Assembly: GCF_000682715.1 (NCBI RefSeq)
Contig: NZ_AWFH01000003.1
Location: 1 to 64,000, forward strand
Length of the DNA: 64,000 nucleotides
Source of the DNA: Hyphomonas atlantica corrig.
GTDB taxonomy: Bacteria > Pseudomonadota > Alphaproteobacteria > Caulobacterales > Hyphomonadaceae
Reading direction: 5' to 3'
Below the pieces are notes generated by a model, which ran no database searches, was not told the origin of the DNA, and was given only the letters and a program-made list of their open reading frames with translations. Below are positions 7,530-17,123 of this stretch, one piece after another; the stretch's first letter is position 1, and each line of letters starts with the position of its first letter. A program made the translations under genes and the position numbers.

Positions 7530-8050
7530 CAGACACCTGCTTTCTGTTTCAGACGCTCAACAAACTGTTTGCGCGCCACTCTATCATTATCGAACCACGC
7601 GTCCGGGATCAGCAAGGGCTCTGCCCCCTGCACTTCAACGGTCGTGTATCCTCGGCGGGTTTTGACCGACACTACGTTTGCCCAGTCGATCCGAATTTCT
7701 ACGCCACCGCGACGCACTTGCATGCGCTCCTCCAGCAGCTGGACGTCCATCTCCGCTCTGCCATCGCCCACAACGTCCCTTGGCGACCGATACGACCATC
7801 GAATGAAGATCAGATACCATGATATCCCGGCAAGGGCCGCCACGAGCGCGGACAAGAACCATTGCCAATAGGCGCTCAGGCCCACCATCTCTATCGCATT
7901 GCGCACCATCACCGACATGCTGGCAGAAATGATTGGCGCCGTAACGCCCGCATAATAAATCGCAGTCGGACCGACCGTCCCGCGTCTGGAAAGACGGATC
8001 AGGCGCTTCTGGTCTTTTTCGTCCAGAAAGCCGGAGATCTTGTCAGACAC
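7529..8050 (-). CDS. Membrane protein with a TM hairpin and PH-like tail
   Basis: A 173-residue protein I do not recognise by name. Two hydrophobic segments (about 30-47 and 62-82) form a hairpin. They are followed by a beta-rich domain (about 95-155) with LLEERMQVRRGGVEIRIDW, SVKTRRGYTTVEVQG and LLIPDAWFDN, which resembles YcxB-like/bacterial PH domains. The C-terminus is a short charged helix. It sits between infB and rbfA, overlapping rbfA by one base and 17 bases after infB, so it is in the translation operon. Together with the product of 6387-7037 it makes a second TM-hairpin protein interleaved in this operon. Confidence 0.6.
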   Translation of the reverse strand: MSDKISGFLDEKDQKRLIRLSRRGTVGPTAIYYAGVTAPIISASMSVMVRNAIEMVGLSAYWQWFLSALVAALAGISWYLIFIRWSYRSPRDVVGDGRAEMDVQLLEERMQVRRGGVEIRIDWANVVSVKTRRGYTTVEVQGAEPLLIPDAWFDNDRVARKQFVERLKQKAGV

Positions 8051-8067
8051 GGGCCTTCACCGCCGTC

Positions 8068-10623
8068 CTAGTCGAGCGACCTGGCGATCTCTTCAACCTG
8101 GAAGCACTCGATCTTGTCGCCGGGGCGAATATCATCATAGCGCTCAAACGCCATGCCGCATTCCATTCCGGCGTTCACCTCGTTCACTTCGTCCTTGAAG
8201 CGCTTCAGCGTCTTCAGATTGCCTTCATGGATCACAACGTCGTCGCGCAGCAGGCGTACACCACAACCACGAAGAACCTTGCCTTCGCTGATACGACAGC
8301 CAGCGACCTTGCCGACCTTCGTGATGTTGAACACTTCGAGGATTTCGGCGTAACCGATGAAGGTTTCGCGTTTCTCCGGTGCGAGCATGCCCGACAGGGT
8401 TGCCTTCACGTCGTCAATCAGATCGTAGATCACGGAATAGTAGCGGATCTCAACGCCTTCTTTCTCCGCCAGATCACGTGCTTGCTTGTTGGCACGCACG
8501 TTAAAGGCAAAGATTGGCGCTTCAGACGACTGGGCCAGAAGAACGTCGCTTTCCGAAATACCACCAACCGCGCCATGAATGACGCGTGCACGCACTTCTT
8601 CAGTTGAAAGCTTGTCCAGAGACTGGCTGATCGCCTCGACTGAGCCTTGAACATCGCCCTTGACGACAACTGGCAGCTCGGAAGTCTCAACCGAGCCATC
8701 CTTCAGCTTGCTGAGCAATTGATCGAGCGACGCGCGCGCTGCCGCGCCGGCCTTACCAGCAACCTGGCGCTTCTGGCGCACGCGGTACTCGGTAACTTCC
8801 CGAGCACGCGCTTCACTGTCGACAACAACAAACTCATCACCAGGCTCCGGCGCACCGTCCAGACCGAGCACCTCGACCGGAAGGGCTGGACCAGCCTCCT
8901 TGAGTTGTTGACCGCGCTCGTCGACCAGAGCGCGGACCTTGCCCCACTGAGCGCCAGCTACGACGATGTCGCCGCGCTTGAGCGTGCCGCGTTTAACCAG
9001 CACGGTGGCAACCGGACCACGGCCCTTGTCGAGTTGGCTTTCAATCACGGATCCGTCTGCCGGACGGCTTGGATTGGCTTTCAATTCGAGAAGTTCGGCT
9101 TGCAGAGAAATAGCATCCGTCAGCGCGTCCAGCCCCTCACCCGTCAGCGCAGACACCTTCACGGACTGGGTTTCGCCGCCCATGCTTTCGACCTGAACAT
9201 CATGTTGCAGAAGATCGGTCAGCACCTTGTCCGGATTGGCATCCGGCAGGTCGGATTTGTTCACCGCAACGATGATCGGAACACCCGCCGCCTTGGCGTG
9301 ATTGATGGACTCGATCGTCTGCGGCATGACGGAGTCATCTGCCGCGACAACAAGGATAGCAATATCTGTCGCCGTGGCGCCGCGTGCGCGCATGGCGGTA
9401 AAGGCCGCGTGGCCAGGCGTATCAAGGAACGTAATCCGTTCGCCAGATTTCAGTTTCACCTGGTACGCACCGATGTGCTGGGTAATGCCGCCAGCCTCGC
9501 CGGACACAACGTCCGTCTTGCGAAGGGCATCCAGAAGCGAGGTCTTGCCGTGGTCAACGTGGCCCATGATCGTCACGATCGGCGCACGTGGCTTCAGATC
9601 CTTTGGATCATCCTCAGCGCCTTCCAAGCCGATTTCAACGTCGGATTCGGAGACGCGCTTCACCGTGTGGCCGAATTCCTCGGCAATCAGTTCTGCCGTG
9701 TCAGCATCGATGATGTCGTTTCCACGGAGCATCTCGCCCTGCTGGATCATGAACTTCACGACATCAGCGACGCGCTCATTCATCCGCTGGGCAAGATCCT
9801 GCAATGTAATGGTCTCTGGCAGGGTGACCTCAATCGAGACTTTCTCACGCTGGTCGTTGCCGCCGGTGCGGCGCTCGCGCTCGCGTTCCCGCGCGCGGCG
9901 AACCGATGCCAGCGAACGCTGACGATCCGCATCATCGCCCAAAGCGGAAGAGATGGTCAGCTTGCCGCGGCGACGCTCACCGCCACCACCGCCGCGTGAG
10001 CCACGGCCCTGAGAATCCCGACCGGAGCGATCCCGATCGTCGCGGCCAGACTTGCCACGTTTGGCACGGCTTGGCGCCTCTTCAACCGGTTGTGCAGCCG
10101 CTGGCGACGCATCAGCCTTGGTGCGTGTCTTCTGTGACCGTTCGGCGCGCTCCTTGGCAGCAGCTTCCTCAACCTTGCGGGCTTCCTCTTCGGCCTTGCG
10201 ACGGGCTTCGGCCTCTTCGCGTTCCTTGGCTTCCTGAAGCTTTTTCTCCTGTTCGGAGCGCAGGCGATCTTGCGCTGCTTTCTGGTTCTCTTCTTCCTTG
10301 GCGCGCGCGGCTTCTTCCTGCTTGCGCTCATAGAGCGCTTTCTGACGAGCTTTCAGCTCGTTGACCGTAATGCCAAGTTTCTTGGCTGTTGCGATCAGGC
10401 GCGCTTCCATCGAGTCCGCAGACGGTTTCGCTTTCGAGGTATCCCCTGCTGGCGCAGCAGACGAACCGCTCGGCCCAACTGACCGACGTTTCTTGGTTTC
10501 AACAACCACCTGCTTGGAGCGGCCATGACTGAAGCTCTGCTTCACCGTACCGGAAGATTTCCGAGAAACGGTGAGCGGCTTGCGTCCGCCCGTATTACCA
10601 CCAGTGTCTTTCGTATCGCTCAT
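8068..10623 (-). CDS. infB: Translation initiation factor IF-2
   Basis: IF-2 is the GTPase that places initiator tRNA on the 30S subunit. The 851-residue protein begins with a long, highly charged, Lys/Arg/Glu/Ala-rich region (about 1-240) with coiled-coil character, as in alphaproteobacterial IF-2. The G domain follows, with P-loop [16 protein letters not shown] near 357-372, DTPGHAAF for G3 and [11 protein letters not shown] for G4. Beta-barrel domain II, domain III and the C-terminal domain (ending [10 protein letters not shown]) are all present. The ATG is at 10621-10623. The gene lies 60 bases after the YlxR-like gene and is read with nusA and rimP. Confidence 0.97.
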   Translation of the reverse strand: MSDTKDTGGNTGGRKPLTVSRKSSGTVKQSFSHGRSKQVVVETKKRRSVGPSGSSAAPAGDTSKAKPSADSMEARLIATAKKLGITVNELKARQKALYERKQEEAARAKEEENQKAAQDRLRSEQEKKLQEAKEREEAEARRKAEEEARKVEEAAAKERAERSQKTRTKADASPAAAQPVEEAPSRAKRGKSGRDDRDRSGRDSQGRGSRGGGGGERRRGKLTISSALGDDADRQRSLASVRRARERERERRTGGNDQREKVSIEVTLPETITLQDLAQRMNERVADVVKFMIQQGEMLRGNDIIDADTAELIAEEFGHTVKRVSESDVEIGLEGAEDDPKDLKPRAPIVTIMGHVDHGKTSLLDALRKTDVVSGEAGGITQHIGAYQVKLKSGERITFLDTPGHAAFTAMRARGATATDIAILVVAADDSVMPQTIESINHAKAAGVPIIVAVNKSDLPDANPDKVLTDLLQHDVQVESMGGETQSVKVSALTGEGLDALTDAISLQAELLELKANPSRPADGSVIESQLDKGRGPVATVLVKRGTLKRGDIVVAGAQWGKVRALVDERGQQLKEAGPALPVEVLGLDGAPEPGDEFVVVDSEARAREVTEYRVRQKRQVAGKAGAAARASLDQLLSKLKDGSVETSELPVVVKGDVQGSVEAISQSLDKLSTEEVRARVIHGAVGGISESDVLLAQSSEAPIFAFNVRANKQARDLAEKEGVEIRYYSVIYDLIDDVKATLSGMLAPEKRETFIGYAEILEVFNITKVGKVAGCRISEGKVLRGCGVRLLRDDVVIHEGNLKTLKRFKDEVNEVNAGMECGMAFERYDDIRPGDKIECFQVEEIARSLD

Positions 10624-10683
10624 ACGTTCTTCATACCACGTTTCTTGCCGATGTGCGCCAATGCACTTCGGCTTTGTTTTCCG

Positions 10684-11358
10684 CTACCGATCCTGATCCG
10701 GGAACCAGTCCAGTTCGGGTCTTGCTCGAAATCCGGCCAGCCGCTGATAGGCCAGCTCTATCGTCTTCGCAAACGGACCCTTGCGGACGAGACCGTGTAT
10801 CACACGCTCACGTCCAAACGCCATGCCCAATTCTTCGGAACTGAGCGCACCGGCAATTTTCACGTTGCTATATAATGCTTTGGCGAGAAAATACACCTTT
10901 GAACGGCCATCTTCTGCACCATCAGTGGCTTCCAGCAGCAAACCGGGCCGCTTCTTCTGCAGGGCTTCTCGCACCTGATCGAAGCCGAGAACAATGTCCC
11001 CCGCTTTCCTCGCCATCCCCATCAGGCTGATCACCCGCTGAAGCAGCAAATTCTCCACCAGTTCCGGCAAATCTGTCGGGACCGTGGCTTGTTGCTTGAA
11101 TCCACGGGCGAAAGCGCCCTTGCGCATGGCAATCTCAAGCGTATCCCTGTCGGCCCGCAGCCAGACACCCCGGCCCGGCAGCTTGCCAAGAATATCTGGC
11201 GTCACAACCTGATCAGGTGACAGCACGAAGCGAACCATCTCCTCCTGTGAGAGATGGTCTCTGGACACAATGCATTGCCGGACGGGGCCTGCCCCGTCCG
11301 CAACACGGCCTTCAGTGTCGGTTACCCGCGCTTCACTCTTGCGGTGCGGCCTCGTCAT
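10684..11358 (-). CDS. YlxR (DUF448)/L7Ae-like RNA-binding protein
   Basis: A 224-residue protein with an N-terminal DUF448/YlxR domain: RQCIVSRDHLSQEEMVRFV followed by LPGRGVWLRADRDTLEIAM (about 20-85). A C-terminal ribosomal-L7Ae-like region follows, with LMGMARKAGDIVLGFDQVREAL and a late GRERVIHGLVRKG. Alphaproteobacteria carry this fused form between nusA and infB; it is presumed to bind RNA in ribosome or transcription work. I start at ATG 11356-11358, which lies inside the nusA 3' end and gives a 26-base overlap. A start further upstream would only read through nusA. The function is not established experimentally here. Confidence 0.85.
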   Translation of the reverse strand: MTRPHRKSEARVTDTEGRVADGAGPVRQCIVSRDHLSQEEMVRFVLSPDQVVTPDILGKLPGRGVWLRADRDTLEIAMRKGAFARGFKQQATVPTDLPELVENLLLQRVISLMGMARKAGDIVLGFDQVREALQKKRPGLLLEATDGAEDGRSKVYFLAKALYSNVKIAGALSSEELGMAFGRERVIHGLVRKGPFAKTIELAYQRLAGFRARPELDWFPDQDR

Positions 11359-13099
11359 CGCCGCCCTCCGCTGCCAGGGCATCGAGATCAAACTCGAGCT
11401 CTTCGAGGGCCTCATCCACCGCGTCCGGAGACGGGTTGCTGCCAAGTTCGCCGAGCGCCAGCAGCGCGCGTTCCTCTTCGGTCAGCTCAGGCTCTTCTTC
11501 CTTCGCTTGTTCAGCCAGCATCTGCTCAAGGGCGTCCGGCTCGATCCAGCCTGCGGCGACACGCGCGCGCATGATGAACATTTGCGCGTCATCCTTGCGC
11601 ATTTCGCCCTTCTTCAGAACGCCTTCGACCCAGACCGGCTTTCCATCCGGGCCCGGCTCGCGCCAACCCGTGATGTCATCCGGCACGAGACCAGCCACAT
11701 CGTCCAGCGTCTGCACGCCTTCTTCACCAAGACGCACGGCGAAAGATGGCGACATGCCTTCCAACTCCATGACAGCGTCTTCAACACCCAGTTCACGGCG
11801 CTTGGCATCGTTTTCGGCAGCCAGTCGCTCAAGGAATTCGCGAGCACGTTCCTGAAGTTCTTCGGCTACGTCCTCGTCAAAACCTTCAATCGTGATGAAG
11901 TCTTCCGGCGCCACATAAGCGATCTCTTCGACCGTCTCAAAGCCTTCCGAAGCCAGCAGCTGAGCCAGCGTCTCGTCGGCATCCAGCGCCTTCATGAAGA
12001 GGTCCGTCCGCTCCTGGAATTCGCGCTGGTAGCGCTCGGAGTCGGCGGTCTCTGTCACCAGGTCGATCTGCCACCCCGTAAGCTGGGACGCGAGACGCAC
12101 ATTCTGACCACGGCGGCCAATCGCCAGAGGGAACTGGTCGTCCGCCACAACAACTTCGACGCGGCGCTCTTCCTCATCCAGCACGACTTTCGACACTTCG
12201 GCCGGCTGCAGTGCATTCACAATGAAGGTCGCATCGTCATAATTCCACGGAATGATGTCGATCTTCTCGCCCGACAGTTCGCCGACCACAGCCTGAACAC
12301 GCGCACCGCGCATACCGACACAGGCGCCGACGGGATCAATCGAGGAATCATTGGAGATCACACCGATCTTCGCACGGCTGCCCGGATCGCGGGAACATGC
12401 CTTGATCTCGATGACACCTTCATAAACTTCCGGCACTTCCTGCGCGAACAGGCGCACCATGAAATCCGGTGCGGCGCGGGACAGGAAGATTTGCGGACCC
12501 TTGGTCTCGCGGCTCACCTTGTAAAGATAGGCACGAACGCGGTCATTGGTTTGGAAATTCTCGCGCGGGATGCCGTCATTGCGACGGATGATGCCTTCGG
12601 CGCGACCCAGATCGACAATGACGTGACCGTATTCCACACGCTTTACAACACCGGAGATAACTTCGCCGACGCGATCCTTGTATTCGTTGTACTGGCGCTC
12701 GCGCTCGGCATCGCGCACCTTCTGCATGATGACCTGTTTGGCGGTCTGCGCTGCGACACGGCCAAAATCGAAGGGCGGCAGCTCTTCTTTCAGCTCGTCG
12801 CCAGCTTCCAGCGTTTCGTCCAGCTTCTTCGCTTCGGACAGACGCAGCTCCTTGGCCTCATCCTCGAACGCGTCGTCAGCGACAACGGTCTGAACACGCC
12901 ATAGCGTCTGCTCGCCGGTCGTTGCGTCGATCTTCGCACGGATGTCGTGCTCTTGGCCGTATTTCGCTTTTGCGGCCTTTTCGATCGCTTCCTGCATGGC
13001 CTCGATGACAATCGTCTGATCGATTGCCTTCTCTTCGGCGACCGCTTTCGCGATCTGCAGGATTTCCAGCCTGTTGGCTGAAACGCCGATGGTGCTCAT
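11333..13099 (-). CDS. nusA: Transcription termination/antitermination protein NusA
   Basis: NusA binds RNA polymerase and nascent RNA, modulating pausing, termination and antitermination. The 588-residue protein has the N-terminal polymerase-binding domain (start to about 130), an S1 domain (GEVISGVVKRVEYGHVIVDL, about 134-200), and KH1/KH2 with the conserved DPVGACVGMRGARVQ and AIGRRGQNVRLASQL. Two helix-hairpin-helix-type repeats (SEGFETVEEIAYV and LGEEGVQTLDDVAGL) follow. A glutamate-rich alphaproteobacterial tail runs to the end. Its ATG overlaps the rimP stop (ATGA), the usual rimP-nusA coupling. Confidence 0.97.
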   Translation of the reverse strand: MSTIGVSANRLEILQIAKAVAEEKAIDQTIVIEAMQEAIEKAAKAKYGQEHDIRAKIDATTGEQTLWRVQTVVADDAFEDEAKELRLSEAKKLDETLEAGDELKEELPPFDFGRVAAQTAKQVIMQKVRDAERERQYNEYKDRVGEVISGVVKRVEYGHVIVDLGRAEGIIRRNDGIPRENFQTNDRVRAYLYKVSRETKGPQIFLSRAAPDFMVRLFAQEVPEVYEGVIEIKACSRDPGSRAKIGVISNDSSIDPVGACVGMRGARVQAVVGELSGEKIDIIPWNYDDATFIVNALQPAEVSKVVLDEEERRVEVVVADDQFPLAIGRRGQNVRLASQLTGWQIDLVTETADSERYQREFQERTDLFMKALDADETLAQLLASEGFETVEEIAYVAPEDFITIEGFDEDVAEELQERAREFLERLAAENDAKRRELGVEDAVMELEGMSPSFAVRLGEEGVQTLDDVAGLVPDDITGWREPGPDGKPVWVEGVLKKGEMRKDDAQMFIMRARVAAGWIEPDALEQMLAEQAKEEEPELTEEERALLALGELGSNPSPDAVDEALEELEFDLDALAAEGGDDEAAPQE

Positions 13100-13695
13100 T
13101 TGACGTCTCCCGTCTCTTCGTTTGTATCGGTGTCTTCGTCTGTCTCGTCGATCTCAAGATCGCCGAGGTCATCTTCATCCGGCTGTGGCGGCAATGTGCC
13201 GTCTGCGCGAGCCGCCTCAATCAGTTCGTCCGTCAGGATCAGGCTGGCCTTACTCATCTCGTGAACGTGAGCCACCAGCTCGGTTTCGTCATCCAGCTCC
13301 AAATGCGCGCCGTCTTCATCCTCTCCGGTGATCATTCCGGAGAAGCGGCGACGGCCATCAATCGGTCGCACAAGTTCCACTTTGGCAGCATGGCCCACCC
13401 AGCGGCCAAAATCACCTTCCCGGGTCAGTGGACGGTCAATGCCCGGCGTGGAGACTTCCAGCGTGTACGCCTCCTTGATGGGGTCTGCCTCATCCAGCAT
13501 CGGCGCGATGGCCCGCGAAAGGCTGGCGCAATCTTCGACATTCGTCGGGGCGCCCCCTGCCCTCTCAGCCATGATCTGGAGGTGCGGACGCCGCCCACCC
13601 TGAATGCGCAGGCGAACGATTTCCATGCCAATCTGCTCGGCCACCGGCGTGACGAGCGAAAGAATTTGGCGTTCCTGTTCGGTCAGAGCAATCAT
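13096..13695 (-). CDS. rimP: Ribosome maturation factor RimP
   Basis: RimP supports 30S subunit maturation in the cytoplasm. The 199-residue protein has the family N-terminal block with MEIVRLRIQGGRRPHLQIMAE, the LSRAIAPMLDE and YTLEVSTPGIDRPLT signatures, and an SH3-like C-terminal part ending in an acidic Asp/Glu tail. That tail is longer than in enteric RimP but common in alphaproteobacteria. It is the first gene of the translation operon. Its 5' end lies after two terminators that insulate it from the upstream cold-shock gene. Confidence 0.95.
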   Translation of the reverse strand: MIALTEQERQILSLVTPVAEQIGMEIVRLRIQGGRRPHLQIMAERAGGAPTNVEDCASLSRAIAPMLDEADPIKEAYTLEVSTPGIDRPLTREGDFGRWVGHAAKVELVRPIDGRRRFSGMITGEDEDGAHLELDDETELVAHVHEMSKASLILTDELIEAARADGTLPPQPDEDDLGDLEIDETDEDTDTNEETGDVK

Positions 13696-13717
13696 CTGAG
13701 GTGCGGACTATTCCAAT

Positions 13718-13755
13718 AAAGAAAAGCGGCGGCCCCGTTTCCGGAACCGCCGCCG
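13718..13755 (-). terminator. Second rho-independent terminator after the cold-shock gene
   Basis: On the minus strand CGGCGGCGGTT pairs across a TTCCGGAAAC-type loop with GGGGCCGCCGC, followed by TTTTCTTT. It is read in the direction from the cold-shock gene towards rimP and lies 23 bases upstream of rimP. Confidence 0.75.
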
Positions 13756-13821
13756 ATATGTTTCGACTTGAGAGACGTATACCCCTGCGTGCGGCAGATG
13801 TCGAGCGTCGCTTGCTGTAGA

Positions 13822-13857
13822 ACGAAAGACGGCGACTTCGTTCCCAAAGCCGCCGTC
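13822..13857 (-). terminator. First rho-independent terminator after the cold-shock gene
   Basis: GACGGCGGCTT and AAGTCGCCGTC (minus strand) form a stem with a short loop, followed by TTTCGTT. It starts 25 bases after the cold-shock stop codon. Confidence 0.8.
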
Positions 13858-13881
13858 CTGAATCCTGTACGGATACGCGTC

Positions 13882-14091
13882 TTAGAGAATCTTCAGATCC
13901 ACAGCCGAGGTCTTGCCGCGGCGTTCGTCCTTGTAGAGTTCGTAAGAGATAGCCTGGTCTTCTGCCAGTGTGCGAAGGCCGGAGCGTTCAACGGCCGAAA
14001 TGTGCACAAAAACGTCAGAGCCGCCCTCATCAGGTTTGATGAAGCCAAAGCCTTTCTGGTCATTGAACCATTTCACTTTGCCAGTTGCCAT
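13882..14091 (-). CDS. Cold-shock protein (CspA family)
   Basis: A 69-residue OB-fold RNA chaperone. It begins MATGKVKWFNDQKGFGFIKP, containing the RNP1 motif KGFGFI, followed by the RNP2 motif DVFVHIS. Both nucleic-acid-binding motifs are intact and length is typical. AAGGA lies about eight bases upstream of the ATG. A structured leader of roughly 150 bases precedes it, as expected of cold-inducible csp mRNAs. Two tandem terminators follow. It is monocistronic. Confidence 0.95.
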   Translation of the reverse strand: MATGKVKWFNDQKGFGFIKPDEGGSDVFVHISAVERSGLRTLAEDQAISYELYKDERRGKTSAVDLKIL

Positions 14092-14279
14092 TACTTGTAG
14101 TCCTTTACGTTAAGTAGAAGCGTCCCGGTTCGGGATTTGAACCAGATCCGCCTATCGAAACGGGAGGGAAGGAAAGTCATGGCCGCCGGTCTGACGGGGT
14201 CTTGATATTTCAGACCGACCGAATTCGATGCCGCTATTAAGCGCATGGGTGCGACAATCGGTCAAGTGAATGTCTTGTG
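14092..14279 (-). promoter_or_regulatory. Long leader of the cold-shock gene
   Basis: This gene-free stretch between the cold-shock start and the trmB stop contains short inverted repeats, including GGTTC/GAACC around 14126-14142 and GGTCTGA/TCAGACC-like arms around 14188-14217. They could fold in the leader mRNA. I see no further open frame. A role as a cold-responsive 5' UTR is inferred from what is known of csp mRNAs. Confidence 0.35.
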
Positions 14280-14978
14280 TCAGCTGCGCACGAAGTCGAA
14301 CCAGACCGGTGCACAATCACCCAATTGCTTGCTTTCGTACCGTGTCGTCAGATGGTCACCGGGAGGGCAGCGCCAGTCATCCGCCGTGTTCGCGTGCCAC
14401 TCGAAACCGCCCTGCCGGAGGAACCGCAACAGCGCCTCATCTGCATAGGATTTCACATCCGTCGCAAACCGGACACGCGCGCCCGGACGGCAGATGCGAT
14501 GGAGACTCTCGAGAAACTCCGGCTGGATCAATCGACGCTTCTGCTGGCGTTTCTTTGGCCACGGATCTGGAAACAGAATAAAGGCCCGCGCAATGGACTG
14601 ATCCTGCAAAGACGCCATCACGGGCCGCACATCGTCCATGACCAATCGCACATTCTGCAGCTGGTCTGCTTCAATTCCTGTAAGAGCCTTCGCCATGCCT
14701 TCAATGAATGGCTCGCAGCCAATGTACCCAATATCTGGATTTCGCCCTGCCTGACCCACCAGATGCTCTCCACCGCCGAAGCCGATCTCCAACCAGACAT
14801 CACGATCATCACCGAACAGGTCTCTGCCAGACAGTGTCCCGTCTGCAGCCGTTGGGACGGCCAGTTCGGGTAGGCGTGTATCGATCAATGATTGCTGGCG
14901 GGCCGACAGGCCACGGCCCCCGGTGCGGCCGAATGTGCGCAATGGGCGAGACTTGTTGGCGGCGTTTTCTTCGGTCAT
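14280..14978 (-). CDS. trmB: tRNA (guanosine(46)-N7)-methyltransferase
   Basis: TrmB uses S-adenosylmethionine to form m7G46 in the tRNA variable loop. The 232-residue protein has the SAM-binding motif WLEIGFGGGEHLV (about 60-72), a GCEPFIEGMAKAL block and the substrate-binding LFPDPWPKKRQQKRRLI near 155-170. Length is normal. It lies 33 bases downstream of the XRE regulator gene on the same strand and may share its transcript. Confidence 0.95.
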   Translation of the reverse strand: MTEENAANKSRPLRTFGRTGGRGLSARQQSLIDTRLPELAVPTAADGTLSGRDLFGDDRDVWLEIGFGGGEHLVGQAGRNPDIGYIGCEPFIEGMAKALTGIEADQLQNVRLVMDDVRPVMASLQDQSIARAFILFPDPWPKKRQQKRRLIQPEFLESLHRICRPGARVRFATDVKSYADEALLRFLRQGGFEWHANTADDWRCPPGDHLTTRYESKQLGDCAPVWFDFVRS

Positions 14979-15011
14979 GGCGCTGTCAGATGCACCAGCA
15001 CCGGGGCGGGA

Positions 15012-15437
15012 TCAATCCTCGTCCTGCTGCTTGCCTTCAAAGGCTGTCGCGGCGGCCTGCACTGTCGCCAACAGCGATTTCCGGAGAGAATGATCTTCAA
15101 TCTTCTGGAATGCGGCAATCAGGTCGAGAACTTCAGACGTCATGACAGGCGCGTGAACACCTTCGCTGTCTTCGGCCACACCGGAATCGCCCTTTGCGAA
15201 GAACGTCTCCGCGCCGTCAAAGAAATAGGTTATGGGCACGCCCATGGCACTCGACATCTCGAACAGGCGGCCAGCCGAGACTCGATTGACGCCTTTTTCG
15301 TATTTCTGGACTTGCTGAAAGGTCAGGCCAAGCAGATCCCCAAGTTTCTCCTGGGTGAGCTTCAGCTCCTTGCGTCGCCACCGGATGCGCTGGCCTACGA
15401 CCCGATCAATGCCGCTAGGAAGCTTGTTATCGGCCAT
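15012..15437 (-). CDS. XRE-family helix-turn-helix regulator
   Basis: A 141-residue cytoplasmic DNA-binding protein. The helix-turn-helix occupies about residues 14-70: GQRIRWRRKELKLTQEKLG, then FQQVQKYEKGVNRVSAGRL. The rest is a helical, acidic C-terminal part ending in KQQDED. This form is widespread in alphaproteobacteria as a single-domain regulator (PraR/SinR-like); targets are unknown here. It is 39 bases downstream of lnt, so it may be the tail of the miaB-phoH-ybeY-corC-lnt transcript. Confidence 0.8.
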   Translation of the reverse strand: MADNKLPSGIDRVVGQRIRWRRKELKLTQEKLGDLLGLTFQQVQKYEKGVNRVSAGRLFEMSSAMGVPITYFFDGAETFFAKGDSGVAEDSEGVHAPVMTSEVLDLIAAFQKIEDHSLRKSLLATVQAAATAFEGKQQDED

Positions 15438-15476
15438 ATTCCCCCTTCCTGTCTGGGTATTCTCCGTGTGCTCTGT

Positions 15477-17120
15477 CTATCTTCGCCACGTAACGAAGGC
15501 CAGACCCGCAAATAAGAACAGGCTGAGCCAGAAGAGCATAAGACCGATTCGGGTTTGAAACAGGGTTACCCTCTCGGGGAGGGGCAGCTTTCCACGGCCG
15601 AAGCTGGTATCCCAACCGCTTGGCGCATCCGCCACAGGCGCTGCGCGCAACACCTCGCGTCCTCGACCGTCCACAATGCCCGACGCGCCGCGACTGGCAA
15701 CGCGTGCAAGCGGCAACCCCGTTTCGATCGCGCGGTATCGGTTCTGCGCATAGTGCTGTGCGGGGCCCATCCCACCGCCGAACCAGGCGTCATTCGAAAT
15801 CAGGACCAGCCAATCGGCCCGCGCGCCAATATTCGCGCTGCGTGGAATGGAGGGGTAGAGCCCCTCATAGCAGATCATCGCCACGAATGGGGGAATGTCC
15901 TCCGCGAAAATAACGGCCGGCCCCGGACCTGGTCGGAAGCCATCGCTCGCCATGCGCTGGATTGCGCCAGGCAAAATGCCGGACAAGGCCTCCCCGAAAG
16001 GAATGATCCGCGTTGCCGGCAACTCACCGAAAGGTACCAGACGATGTTTGTCGTAAAGCGCGATAGGGCCAGACCGGATCGCGTTCTCATCCATGACGGT
16101 CAGGCTGTTGTAATAGTCGCGCGTGTCCTTGCCGGTTATCTCGTATCGCGTCGTCCCGGCGATCAAGTCGCGACTGCCAAGATAGGCTCCCACCGCGTCC
16201 AGCGCATTCGCATCCTGCAGGAGTGTTGTTGGCAGCGCGCCCTCTGGCCAGAGGATAATATCGCCCGGCTCACCTTCCTGATTTGCCAACATGCGCAAAT
16301 ATTCGATGAGGATCGGGTCGGGGCCAATCTCCCATTTCTCATCCTGTGGCACGCCGGAATCCATCAACACAACTGATTGCTCTGATAGCTCCGCTGGCTG
16401 CGCTATGCGCTGTGCGCCCCAGGACCATCCAAGCGCAACAAGGATCACCGCCGCAAAGGATGGTGCAATGCGGACAGCCAATTGACGAGACTCGCGCGTA
16501 TCCACCAGAGCGGCGGGCGCAGACATAACAAACACGGTCAGCAAGGTCAGCCAATACACGCCGCCTATCGACGCGCTCTGAGACAGGGCCCCACCCGGCA
16601 CCCAAGTCGTACCCGGCAGGTTCCAGGGAAACCCTCCAAACAGGTGTCCTCGCACAAATTCTGCCAAAGCGAAGAAAAGCGCGAACACAAAAATGCGAGA
16701 GGGCGACGACGACCAGAAGGCCCCCGCCATGGCGCCGAATACTCCCCAGATGATCGCCATGCCACCGGGCAGCAGGATCAACGGCATCCATAGGAAAATG
16801 GCGTGCTTTTCAGGCTCCACCAGGAAGGGAGCGGCCGTCCAGTGCATGCTGATGAGGAAAAAACCCGTTCCGAAAGCCCAGGTGCGCAGGAACACAGCCC
16901 TTCCCCACCGGCGATGACCGCGCGCGCCATCCAGCATCCAGATCAGACCCGTGAATGAAATCACCAACACGGCGCTGAAATGAAACGGCGCAAACGCAAC
17001 AGCCGAAAAGGCACCCAAAAGCAGGCTGGTGATCACGGCCAGCCAGCCTGTCAGGCGCGCAAAGGCTTCATGCAAGGGTCCAAGCGCCGTGAACCCATGG
17101 CTACGCACAGCGTGGCTCAT
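15477..17120 (-). CDS. lnt: Apolipoprotein N-acyltransferase
   Basis: Lnt adds the third acyl chain to lipoproteins at the periplasmic face of the inner membrane. The 547-residue protein has about six N-terminal membrane segments (to about residue 235) and a nitrilase-like domain. The catalytic triad is visible: E293 in LWPEGALP, K358 in LYDKHRLVPFGE and C417 in VAMICYEG. A final hydrophobic helix lies near the C-terminus (LMLFWLSLFLFAGLAF). It follows corC by three bases, the usual order. Several lipoprotein substrates are encoded in this window. Confidence 0.95.
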   Translation of the reverse strand: MSHAVRSHGFTALGPLHEAFARLTGWLAVITSLLLGAFSAVAFAPFHFSAVLVISFTGLIWMLDGARGHRRWGRAVFLRTWAFGTGFFLISMHWTAAPFLVEPEKHAIFLWMPLILLPGGMAIIWGVFGAMAGAFWSSSPSRIFVFALFFALAEFVRGHLFGGFPWNLPGTTWVPGGALSQSASIGGVYWLTLLTVFVMSAPAALVDTRESRQLAVRIAPSFAAVILVALGWSWGAQRIAQPAELSEQSVVLMDSGVPQDEKWEIGPDPILIEYLRMLANQEGEPGDIILWPEGALPTTLLQDANALDAVGAYLGSRDLIAGTTRYEITGKDTRDYYNSLTVMDENAIRSGPIALYDKHRLVPFGELPATRIIPFGEALSGILPGAIQRMASDGFRPGPGPAVIFAEDIPPFVAMICYEGLYPSIPRSANIGARADWLVLISNDAWFGGGMGPAQHYAQNRYRAIETGLPLARVASRGASGIVDGRGREVLRAAPVADAPSGWDTSFGRGKLPLPERVTLFQTRIGLMLFWLSLFLFAGLAFVTWRR

Positions 17121-17123
17121 GAT

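Noticed and set aside
11270-12904. A 544-codon open frame antisense to nusA.
   Set aside because: It mirrors the codon structure of nusA, has no known motif, and arises from GC-rich third positions. Likewise 8647-9999 opposite infB.
14120-14150. A tRNA T-arm-like sequence (GGTTCAAATCC on the minus strand).
   Set aside because: No acceptor stem, anticodon arm or 3' end pairs with it; it lies in the cold-shock leader.
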